From NCBI RefSeq assembly GCF_030295915.1, contig NZ_AP027361.1:1426001-1490000 (forward strand): DNA of 64,000 nucleotides. Reading direction: 5' to 3'. The stretch comes from Thalassotalea sediminis (lineage in GTDB: Bacteria > Pseudomonadota > Gammaproteobacteria > Enterobacterales > Alteromonadaceae). The notes below the pieces were generated by a model, which was given only the letters and a program-made list of their open reading frames with translations, searched no databases and was not told where the DNA came from. The stretch's first letter is position 1; each line of letters begins with the position of its first letter. Shown piece by piece: positions 25,352 to 33,259 of the stretch. The position numbers and the translations under genes were made by a program.

Positions 25352-26698
25352 CTAATAGTTAAACCTAGCGCGAAGCCAAATATTTGAATTATCTTGATGT
25401 TGACCAAAAAAGGTGTGCTGTTTATCGCCTAAAAAGATATTTGCCCCCGCGCTATATTGCCATTGGTCATTTACGCGATAAGTGATTGACGGCTTAATGT
25501 AAGCGTCTTTATCGGTTGGTGAATAAAAAGCAAAGAGGCTTGTGGTTAAACGCTGTTGATAAGCCAAATGGGTAAAGCGTGCGGTAAGTACTTGTCTGTG
25601 TTCATCAACGATAAGGTCAGGCATTGGTGCACTGGCTTTAAAGGCGTTGTAGTCTTTTGTTTTTTCCAAATAAAACTGAAATGCGCCAGTGAAGTTGGTG
25701 AATAACTCTTGTTCATAACCGAGTAAAAATCGCAATTGTCCATTGGCTATCGTTGGAATAGTGCCACGACTATCTTCAGTACTATTGTAAGAGGCAAACT
25801 CTGCATTAAATAAGCCGCCCATAAACGGCATTCGAATACTTGCGCCATAGCTGATAAGTGATGGGAAATAACTTTTTCCTGCATTTACCCCTTCAGTCAA
25901 TTGACCCGTCGGTGTAGTCCAAAAGCCTTTATAGCCATATAGGGCGTACTCAATACTGTTAATCGTTGTTTTAATTCGTGCTGAAAATTGTTCTTTATCG
26001 GTTGTTGTTACTGGAAAATTACGCGGCGCTATAATGCTTTTTGTCATTGGTGAGTAAAAAGAAAATCGCTCGCCATTGAGGTAGTTATCAGCTGTAAATT
26101 CAGGTGCATATACTAAATCAAACGTTATTCCATTTTGATAATGTAAAATGCGTAAAGCATCATTAGGCGCTTTTAAATAAGCATCCTCACGCCCGGCAAA
26201 GAATGACTGCCAATCTTTGGCAAATAAGTCATTAAGAAACAAGTAATCTCCTGTTCCCCACGTGATGACTTGACGGCCAATTGTAACATCCGTATCTGGA
26301 ATAACATTGAGCGTCAGGTTTAATTCTCTGATGTCAAACTCTGTTTGCGCTGTAACATCATCTACGAGTAAGTCTGTTTTGCTGTTAATATTGCCCCAGT
26401 CTGCTACATACTTGAGTGCTAATTGTGTACGTATTTCAGCCATCGATTGTTGAGATGGCGTCACATTATTTTGACTAAAGCGACCATAACCAAGCTCAAC
26501 GAAACCTGAGCTTTGCCAAGGAGAAAGCGTTTCGTCTTCTTCTTCCCAGTCATCCCCCCAAAGATCATCTTGTGTAGACTGTTGCTCTTGTTGAGAAAAC
26601 ATGCTCGCTGTTGCCTGATTTATTCCAGACTCGGCGTTGGCTATACTTTGACTTAACAGCAAAAGTGCTAGTGCACTGTATTGATTGAGTACTTTCAT
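25352..26698 (-). CDS. outer membrane beta-barrel protein (DUF1302-like)
   Basis: An exported beta-barrel of about 448 residues. A signal peptide (SALALLLLSQSIANA) is followed by an unusual acidic stretch rich in Asp, Glu and Trp (DDLWGDDWEEEDE) and then alternating amphipathic strands, ending in a terminal aromatic (WLRARFNY) for barrel assembly. The pattern resembles DUF1302/phosphate-selective-porin-like proteins, which are commonly encoded next to MMPL-type permeases and LolA-like proteins. A longer frame starts at 26728, but the ATG at 26698 gives a proper signal peptide. It is third in the operon. Confidence 0.8.
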   Translation of the reverse strand: MKVLNQYSALALLLLSQSIANAESGINQATASMFSQQEQQSTQDDLWGDDWEEEDETLSPWQSSGFVELGYGRFSQNNVTPSQQSMAEIRTQLALKYVADWGNINSKTDLLVDDVTAQTEFDIRELNLTLNVIPDTDVTIGRQVITWGTGDYLFLNDLFAKDWQSFFAGREDAYLKAPNDALRILHYQNGITFDLVYAPEFTADNYLNGERFSFYSPMTKSIIAPRNFPVTTTDKEQFSARIKTTINSIEYALYGYKGFWTTPTGQLTEGVNAGKSYFPSLISYGASIRMPFMGGLFNAEFASYNSTEDSRGTIPTIANGQLRFLLGYEQELFTNFTGAFQFYLEKTKDYNAFKASAPMPDLIVDEHRQVLTARFTHLAYQQRLTTSLFAFYSPTDKDAYIKPSITYRVNDQWQYSAGANIFLGDKQHTFFGQHQDNSNIWLRARFNY

Positions 26699-26715
26699 CG
26701 CGCTGACCACATTAA

Positions 26716-27504
26716 TTATTTTAACCACTTTATCGGTGGGTTACGTAAACTACGTTCAGTGAAAATTTGCGCAGGTAACTGTAGGTTATATTCGACATTT
26801 CTAAACTGCATTTCGGTAAAAGAACCATCTGAAAGCTGCTCAATACGCGAATGAACAACCGTTTCATAGCCTTGTATTGATTGCGTTTTCTTTACCGTCA
26901 TTTTACGTATAGCTTTATTGTTTTGGTCAAAGTAAGTTGCTTCAAGTGGAATAAATGTCGTTTTATCAATTTTTACTTGGTAGTGCGCAAACTCAACTGA
27001 TGTTGGATCTTTGGGAGTTGCATCAAGTATATAAAGCTTGTCAGTTGTTTCTGACAGAGTGAAATTATCTTCATTTGGGTTTCTGCCAGATACATCTTCA
27101 TAATAAAAATGAGAACCAACAAAAGAGGTGCGTTTGTCACCTGCAGAAATGCGTTTTACAAGATCAAGAGCAGGTAAATATAGCCAGCGATTGTCATCTT
27201 GTTTAATGTGTTTTTCAACACTGAAAACAGTTCCTTTAACGTCAGTAGGGCGTGAAAATATTACTAACATTTTTTGCTGGCCTTCATCTTCAATGTCTTT
27301 ACGCAAGATACTGAATTGACGCATTTGCTTATTACCATTTTGGTCAACAATCATCATTCTTGCTTCTGCGCGACCGTCGTCACCTGCGTAATAGGAAGCG
27401 ATGTTCGCTTTACTAATGATCTGCTCAACTGTAAGTGCTTCTGCGCTTACCAATGCTGAGATAGGTAATAATAGAAGTGTTGTGTATTTGGTAATGAAAT
27501 TCAT
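26716..27504 (-). CDS. LolA-like outer membrane lipoprotein-sorting family protein
   Basis: A 262-residue periplasmic protein with a signal peptide (LLLPISALVSA-EA) and a LolA-like half-barrel domain (about residues 40-260) of the 'outer membrane lipoprotein-sorting' type. The family-like core includes RMMIVDQNGNKQMR, DNRWLYLPALDLVKRIS and SFVGSHFYYEDVSGR. Such proteins probably ferry lipids or lipophilic cargo. The frame opens further upstream, but the ATG at 27504 has GGAGG six bases before it. It lies 13 bases after the RND permease gene, whose cargo it may receive. Confidence 0.84.
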   Translation of the reverse strand: MNFITKYTTLLLLPISALVSAEALTVEQIISKANIASYYAGDDGRAEARMMIVDQNGNKQMRQFSILRKDIEDEGQQKMLVIFSRPTDVKGTVFSVEKHIKQDDNRWLYLPALDLVKRISAGDKRTSFVGSHFYYEDVSGRNPNEDNFTLSETTDKLYILDATPKDPTSVEFAHYQVKIDKTTFIPLEATYFDQNNKAIRKMTVKKTQSIQGYETVVHSRIEQLSDGSFTEMQFRNVEYNLQLPAQIFTERSLRNPPIKWLK

Positions 27505-27517
27505 ATAAACCTCCAAA

Positions 27518-30034
27518 TTAGCTTCGGTCAAACACAGACAACAAAGCCGGTAGTAACATTAAGGTGACCAATGCAGAAACTGCCATTATGCTCGCAAGAA
27601 AGAATCCAACTGTAATGTAAGGTACAAGTGGTGAAAACAATAAAGGTGTAAAGCCAATTGCAATAACAATCGCATTTCTAGAAATTGCTCTGCTAGGTTC
27701 TTGGCACATCTCTTCTAAAGCGCTTTTCATTGAGCCGTGTTCTTTATGTAATTCTCGCAAACGTTGAATAAAGTGTATGGCAAAGTCGATAGAAAGCCCT
27801 AAAGTAAGTGCAGATAGCACCGCAATAGGCATGTCGTACGCTTTGCCTAGCCAACCAATTAAACCGTATATTAATGTTATCGTGAATGTTAAAGGCAGCA
27901 TGGCTAATACACCGTACTTAAACGAACGGAAAAGTAGTACCATCATAATAAATACAATGACAAAACTCGACATTAAGCTGTTTAACATGCCGCTTACCAT
28001 GAGGTCTTGCCAAACAACATTGAGATAAGATTTTCCTGCCCAATTCACCGATACTTGATAGGGTGCAGGGTTTTTCTTTATGTATTGTTCAACCCAGTTG
28101 ACAACATCTGTCATGTGCTGATTATCACCGCTGGTCATTTGTAACCAAACAAGCGATGCTGTGTAGTCAGTATTAACAAAGTGCCATAAATCTTGTGGAC
28201 GGTGTGAAGATTGATATTGTAAAAGTGTTTGTGCCACACCATTGCTTGAATTTGGAATTACAAAATCTTCCATTTGACCAGAACGCAGTTCGCGATTAAC
28301 AGTTTTTACAATATCGGTGATGGCATTTACTTTACCGACCATGCCTGTTGCAATTAATGCCTGTTGAAAATCGCTTTGCCAATTTAGCATGTTTGGTTGA
28401 GTAAACACTTTTTGACTGTTTAAGGTGTGTTCAGCAGTATTCGCTAAATCACTAATATAATTGGCATGATCACTTGATACCGAAAAGCTTAGATCATCAA
28501 GTAAAAACAGTAAGGTTTGATCGACGCCACTTTTTTCTAAATGCTCTTCAATACTTGTTACATCAACTCCTGCTTCTTTTGCCGTCGCCAGTTGTGTTAA
28601 GAACGTATCGTTAGGTACATTAGTTACCTGTGCTTCAAATACTAGCCACGCATCATATGTTCCGGCAAAGTGTTGATTTAACACCTTATCTGCAACGCGA
28701 ATTTGGTGATCAGCTTTAAACCAATTTACTGGGTTATCATTAATTTCAATGCGCGTGATGCCAACAATACTGACCGCTAATACCGCGATAAATATTGGTA
28801 TAATTAATTTTGACTTTTCTCTCGATACCTTGCCAATAGCAAGCAATACTCTTGATAACAGTCCTTTTTGTTCTAATTTGGTAACTGAATCGTGTAAGCG
28901 TTCGATTGCGTCATCAGACATTCTTGAGATGTAGGCAGGTATGAATAATACGGTAAGTGCAAATGCTAATAAAATACCGGTACCAATAAAGGCGCCAAAT
29001 ACTTTTACTGGCGGAATAGGCGTGAGCAATAATGAGTAAAAGCCCACTGCTGAGGTTAACGATGTAAACAACATTGGTTTATACAAATGCTTCATCACCT
29101 GCGACAGAACGGCTTTAACGTCATCACCTTTTCGATAGCGGTCAGCAAACTCAGAAAGTATATGCACTGAATCAACAACTGCTATTGGCATTAGAAAGAT
29201 GGCGATCATCGAAGACATAATATGCACGGTAAAGCCTAAGCCTATCAGGCTCCCCATAATAATAATGACAGTTGACATAGCGACAATCATTGGTGCGATT
29301 ATCAAAGGCATGTTTCTGAAAAAATACCAAAGTAAGATAAAAATCGCTAAACCTGCCGCGGGAGCCGCAACGCCCATTTGTACGAACATTTCAAAGCCAA
29401 ATTGATCTTCAGCGATAGGAAGACCAGTAATATGAATATCGAGCGGTGTGTTTAATTTACTCGCAAACGCGCGAATTTTTTCGGCAACAGCGTAACTTTT
29501 GTCTTTTGATGTTAACGGAATATAAATTGCAGCAGCTTTATTATCGTCTGACACGAGTGTGTTTTCTAACATGGGTAAGCGCTTAACCGCTGCCATAATG
29601 TTACTCGCTTCAGTTTCACTTGTTGGGGCTTTCTTCATGAGATAAGAAAACTGTATGCCAGCATTGTTGCCATTATCATCATAAAGTTGACTGATGTTAT
29701 CTACGACATCTAACGCTAAGTAGTCTGCTAAAATAACGTCATCAAGTGATTGAATATATTGCGAAACGTCGTTTAATACGGTTAAGTTTTCAACAGAATA
29801 GATAGAATTTTTACTAACAAGCCCAACAACAACCATGTCATGCATTACAAATTGTTGTTTTACATTGTTATGTAATACACGAGCTGGTGCGTCGGCATCG
29901 AGCATATTTTCGGGGTCGGTGTCAATTTGCAGCATGGGAAACATTGCTAATGTTACGATAACCATAGCAACAACGATGGCATATAACTGTTTTGGCTTTG
30001 TTAATACCCAGTTTAACAAGGTTGAATAATTCAT
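27518..30034 (-). CDS. RND superfamily permease, HAE3/MMPL type
   Basis: A large inner membrane permease of 838 residues. The topology is the RND duplication: one helix, a periplasmic loop (about residues 40-210), five helices, then a repeat with a second loop (about 430-650) and five more helices. The internal symmetry is seen in the two helix-4 motifs MPIAVVDSVHILSEF and GLSIDFAIHFIQRL. It is shorter than drug- or metal-exporting RND pumps, like MmpL and HpnN proteins that move lipids. It is the first gene of the operon and is divergent from the ArsR gene. Transport of a hydrophobic molecule to the periplasmic LolA-like partner is inferred. Confidence 0.87.
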   Translation of the reverse strand: MNYSTLLNWVLTKPKQLYAIVVAMVIVTLAMFPMLQIDTDPENMLDADAPARVLHNNVKQQFVMHDMVVVGLVSKNSIYSVENLTVLNDVSQYIQSLDDVILADYLALDVVDNISQLYDDNGNNAGIQFSYLMKKAPTSETEASNIMAAVKRLPMLENTLVSDDNKAAAIYIPLTSKDKSYAVAEKIRAFASKLNTPLDIHITGLPIAEDQFGFEMFVQMGVAAPAAGLAIFILLWYFFRNMPLIIAPMIVAMSTVIIIMGSLIGLGFTVHIMSSMIAIFLMPIAVVDSVHILSEFADRYRKGDDVKAVLSQVMKHLYKPMLFTSLTSAVGFYSLLLTPIPPVKVFGAFIGTGILLAFALTVLFIPAYISRMSDDAIERLHDSVTKLEQKGLLSRVLLAIGKVSREKSKLIIPIFIAVLAVSIVGITRIEINDNPVNWFKADHQIRVADKVLNQHFAGTYDAWLVFEAQVTNVPNDTFLTQLATAKEAGVDVTSIEEHLEKSGVDQTLLFLLDDLSFSVSSDHANYISDLANTAEHTLNSQKVFTQPNMLNWQSDFQQALIATGMVGKVNAITDIVKTVNRELRSGQMEDFVIPNSSNGVAQTLLQYQSSHRPQDLWHFVNTDYTASLVWLQMTSGDNQHMTDVVNWVEQYIKKNPAPYQVSVNWAGKSYLNVVWQDLMVSGMLNSLMSSFVIVFIMMVLLFRSFKYGVLAMLPLTFTITLIYGLIGWLGKAYDMPIAVLSALTLGLSIDFAIHFIQRLRELHKEHGSMKSALEEMCQEPSRAISRNAIVIAIGFTPLLFSPLVPYITVGFFLASIMAVSALVTLMLLPALLSVFDRS

Positions 30035-30044
30035 ATCTATCCCA

Positions 30045-30144
30045 CTAATAACTGATATTTTAATATTAGTTGCGATTAACTAATAAAGTAAAAACTAAAT
30101 AAGATTTTACTAATATACACTTTAATATTAGCAATGTCTAATGT
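30045..30144. promoter_or_regulatory. array of CTAATA/TATTAG half-sites in the divergent ArsR-RND promoter region
   Basis: The 143-base gap between the divergent genes holds at least five near-identical half-sites: CTAATAA (30045), ATATTAG (30063), CTAATAA (30080), CTAATAT (30110) and ATATTAG (30125), plus CTAATGT (30138). The pair 30110-30131 forms an inverted repeat with an 8-nt spacer, and 30045-30069 a wider one. These are good candidates for ArsR-family operator sites controlling both directions. The role is inferred from position and symmetry. Confidence 0.55.
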
Positions 30145-30177
30145 AAACTATTACTTCAATGAGTGAAGGATGAAATA

Positions 30178-30477
30178 ATGAACGTAGTAAATTTTGAGGA
30201 AAAAGCCAAAGAGGCGTCTTCACTATTGAAGATGATGGGCAATGAAGTAAGGCTACAAATTTTGTGTAGTTTGGTTGATCAAAAATTAACAGTCGGTGAA
30301 ATTAATGGCTTAATTGATATTAGCCAATCGGCGTTATCTCAACACCTTGCGAAATTAAGAACCGATGGACTAGTTGAAACTGAGCGTGATGGCTTAAATA
30401 TTTATTATCGTGTTTGTCGTCCAATCGTGGTTGATATTTTACGAGTCTTACAGTCTGAATTTTGCCCACCAGAATAA
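30178..30477 (+). CDS. ArsR/SmtB family regulator, BigR/YgaV-like
   Basis: A 99-residue winged-helix repressor. The helix-turn-helix is around residues 40-65, with the recognition helix in DISQSALSQHLAKLR. Cys30 (LQILCSLVD) and Cys96 (FCPPE) match the two cysteines that form a di- or polysulfide bridge in the persulfide sensors BigR, SqrR and YgaV, and another Cys is at 80. The frame opens at GTG 30163, but ATG 30178 lies seven bases after GAAGGA. It is divergent from the RND-rhodanese operon, the arrangement expected for its repressor. Persulfide sensing is inferred. Confidence 0.85.
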   Translation: MNVVNFEEKAKEASSLLKMMGNEVRLQILCSLVDQKLTVGEINGLIDISQSALSQHLAKLRTDGLVETERDGLNIYYRVCRPIVVDILRVLQSEFCPPE

Positions 30478-30832
30478 ATACATAACATTGTAAGTTTACT
30501 TAGCAAGGAGTCATGCAATAATCAATTAAGCGCGTGTATAAATTGCTAATTTCTCATCATCTGAAAGAAAATATTAGAGGTTCTTTTGGCCGGAGTATTT
30601 TCCTAACCCCGGTTAATTATCGCCGCAAAAAATTATCATACTGTTATTTTTCTTTGTAATAGTACTTAAAGGTTTTAACGTGTAGACATACGTTTTTACA
30701 TGTTTAGTTACATTCAAAATCGGTTAATAGCAACTTGTCCTTAATCTTCGTTTATTGGTCTCAAGCCTATTGTTTAAAAATAATACATCAGGCTACGCTC
30801 TGGTGATTAGCGCGACATAAGGACATTTACAA
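30478..30832. other. 355-base intergenic stretch with no recognised gene
   Basis: No credible coding frame is seen. A further ATATTAG half-site, identical to those upstream of arsR, occurs at 30571-30577, with CTAAT at 30546. A small stem (AACGT and ACGTT around 30677-30695) is followed by TTTT and could be a weak terminator. The 3' end carries the ribosome site AAGGA of the next gene. Confidence 0.45.
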
Positions 30833-32296
30833 ATGAGCATGTTTTTTAAATTAATTACTGCAAGGCTATCATTAATTCTGTTGGTATTATCAGCAGCGCC
30901 ATTAGCAGCAGAGCATCAATCACCATCGAATCTATTTGATAAAATTTTTACGGCCTATGGTGGTGATAACTTTAAATTAATAACAAGCTTTCGCGTTAAA
31001 GATCAGTACAAAGCATTTCGCTATGGGCAGAGTTATAGCCCTGATAATGTAGATCTAGTGGACTATCATTCTCATGTATTTGTTGATCGACAAGGGCTAC
31101 GCAAAGCGTTTCGTTGGATTCGAGGTAATAATGACAATTACTCTGTACAGCACCGCATTTATGATGGTGAAGCAGGGTATCAAATAAACCATGGTAGCAA
31201 AGAAATAAGTCAAGAAAGTGGTATTGATTTTATTTCCGTTGATCGCAGGCATACTTATTTTCTTGATACCGCATTAGTAATGCTATTTCAGGAACACCAA
31301 GAGAAGGCGAGCATCGTTGAGCAACAGAAGGTTTTTGGTAAAGTACATGATGTGATTGAACTCAGCGCCACAGGGCACCCTAAACTGACATTGTTTTTTG
31401 ATGTAGAAACCCACCGTTTAACCCAAATGTCGCGTGCTCATTGGCAACCAGGCGTTTTATTTCGTTATCAATTTAGTAACTTTACGAGACAAGACGGTAT
31501 TCTTTATGCGCGTAATTTTTACGTAACCCGAGGCGGTGATCCTTTTAACGTTTCTACTCATCGTGAAGTGGAATGGAATATTGATTTAAGTGGCGTGTTT
31601 ACGATTCCTAAACAATATAACGTGGCGGCAAAAGGTTTAGATTTCTCAACAATGTCTGTAAAAAAACTCGCAGATAATTTGTACATGGCTGGCAAAGACT
31701 GGGGATTTAGTGTTTTTTATGATGCCGGTGATTATTTCATCGGCGCGGGTAGCTATAGCAAGTTAACAGAGCGATTTGTTCACGTGAAAAAGCAGTTTTC
31801 ATTAGATAAACCTTTAAAATATCAAGTTGTGAGCCATCATCATACTGATCATATGGGCGGGTTATCTGAAGCATATTATCTTGGAGCCACCTTAATTACT
31901 GCTAAAGCACATGTTGAGACGATTAAACGTCATACGGGGATAGATATACCAAACGAAAGGTTTCTGCTCGTTGATGACGTGAATCATGTAGCCAAAGATG
32001 AGGTTACTGTTATCGACTTTCCAAGTGCTCATTCGAATCATATGCTTGGCACTTATTTTAACCAAGCAGAGCTCTTTTTTACTGCTGACACATACTTCTC
32101 TCGTCAGCAATATGGTGCGCCCAAAGGTTACGACACGTTGGTGAACATGCAGCAAACATTAATACGTCATGGTATAACGCCGAAAAAGTTCGCCGCAACA
32201 CACAGCCTAAGGCTATTAACGGATGAACACTTTGCTATGTCACTAAAAAAGCGTGTTGAAACTGTATGTCCGAGTAACTGGGTAATTTGTCCTTAG
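30833..32296 (+). CDS. secreted metallo-beta-lactamase-fold hydrolase with N-terminal domain
   Basis: A 487-residue exported protein. A signal peptide (LLVLSAAPLAA-EH) is followed by an N-terminal beta-rich domain (about residues 30-265) that looks like the lipoprotein-binding folds often placed before this enzyme, and then an MBL domain (about 275-480). The metal-binding motif HHHTDH is at 335-340, with later ligands likely in PSAHSNH and FTADTYF. The reaction cannot be stated: MBL hydrolases include lactonases, thioesterases and sulfur dioxygenases. It lies after the arsR gene but has its own 355-base upstream gap. AAGGA precedes the ATG. Confidence 0.82.
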   Translation: MSMFFKLITARLSLILLVLSAAPLAAEHQSPSNLFDKIFTAYGGDNFKLITSFRVKDQYKAFRYGQSYSPDNVDLVDYHSHVFVDRQGLRKAFRWIRGNNDNYSVQHRIYDGEAGYQINHGSKEISQESGIDFISVDRRHTYFLDTALVMLFQEHQEKASIVEQQKVFGKVHDVIELSATGHPKLTLFFDVETHRLTQMSRAHWQPGVLFRYQFSNFTRQDGILYARNFYVTRGGDPFNVSTHREVEWNIDLSGVFTIPKQYNVAAKGLDFSTMSVKKLADNLYMAGKDWGFSVFYDAGDYFIGAGSYSKLTERFVHVKKQFSLDKPLKYQVVSHHHTDHMGGLSEAYYLGATLITAKAHVETIKRHTGIDIPNERFLLVDDVNHVAKDEVTVIDFPSAHSNHMLGTYFNQAELFFTADTYFSRQQYGAPKGYDTLVNMQQTLIRHGITPKKFAATHSLRLLTDEHFAMSLKKRVETVCPSNWVICP

Positions 32297-32460
32297 GTGT
32301 TTAGTAATTAACTGATTAGCATCATCTTTAAACTGTTATTTACAATGAGGCCTTTTTGTCTGCGCTAGATCAAAAAATGTTGAATTAAAACACTACAATT
32401 GTTGCTACTTTAATTTACTCCAGTAAAGTAGTTAATGAATCTTGTAATGTGGAGCTTATG

Positions 32461-33177
32461 ATGGAAATAAATAGAGTAGGGGTTAGTGTTTGGAGCAAAA
32501 AAATACGCCTTTTTCATTGGCTTAACGTCATTGCAATTACAATGTTAATTGTGGTCGGTCTCATTATTTTAAACAGTAAGTTACTCGGTATTAGCACTGA
32601 GGGTAAAGTTTTATTAAAGACCATACATGTCTGTATTGGTTATGTTTTTGTATGTAACTTAGTGGTGCGAATTATTTTGGGTTTTATGGGTAAAGGCTAT
32701 GAGCGTTGGCGCTTAACTTTACCGTTCTTTGCTGGTTTTAAAAATGAGCTTAAAGCGTTTAAGGCTAACCCGAACAAAGTCTATAAAGGGCACAACCCTC
32801 TTGGTAAGCTTATGGTGCTTGCGTTGATAACATTGATGAGTGTACAGGCAATTTCGGGGTTAGTGATTGCAGGCACCGATATTTATTTTCCACCCTTTGG
32901 TGATTACTTTGCCAACAGTATTGCCATCGATCAAAGTCAGGTTGCACAAATTCAACCATATTCAAAAGTTAACGTTGACGAAGAAAAGTATCAAGCCATG
33001 AGAGCATTCCGTTCACCCTTTATTACAGCTCATGTGTACGCTTTTTATGGTTTATTGTGCTTGATACCACTACACATAATCGGTGTTATCGTTGCAGAAA
33101 AAAAAGAAAAAAGTGGCTTAGTATCAGCAATGATTAACGGCATAAAATACTTACCAAAAAACAGCGACAAAGAGTAA
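32461..33177 (+). CDS. cytochrome b561 family protein
   Basis: A 238-residue integral membrane di-heme b-type cytochrome, related to the bacterial cytochrome b561 and NiFe-hydrogenase b-type families. Four or five transmembrane helices are visible. Likely heme ligands are His19 (FHWLN), His56 (IHVCIGY), His191 (AHVYAFYG) and His205 (PLHIIGV). It would move electrons between the quinone pool and a periplasmic partner, which is not evident here. The frame opens at GTG 32449, but ATG 32461 sits six bases after GGAG. A strong terminator follows. Confidence 0.87.
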   Translation: MEINRVGVSVWSKKIRLFHWLNVIAITMLIVVGLIILNSKLLGISTEGKVLLKTIHVCIGYVFVCNLVVRIILGFMGKGYERWRLTLPFFAGFKNELKAFKANPNKVYKGHNPLGKLMVLALITLMSVQAISGLVIAGTDIYFPPFGDYFANSIAIDQSQVAQIQPYSKVNVDEEKYQAMRAFRSPFITAHVYAFYGLLCLIPLHIIGVIVAEKKEKSGLVSAMINGIKYLPKNSDKE

Positions 33178-33183
33178 ACAATT

Positions 33184-33220
33184 AGCGCGTGCTATTAATC
33201 TAAGCACGCGCTTTTATTTT
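33184..33220 (+). terminator. intrinsic terminator of the cytochrome b561 gene
   Basis: A perfect 10-bp stem AGCGCGTGCT (33184-33193) and AGCACGCGCT (33203-33212) has a 9-nt loop and is followed by TTTATTTT. Confidence 0.9.
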
Positions 33221-33259
33221 GTTCAAGCATTATAATGTGTTCGAAAGTCGTTAAATATT

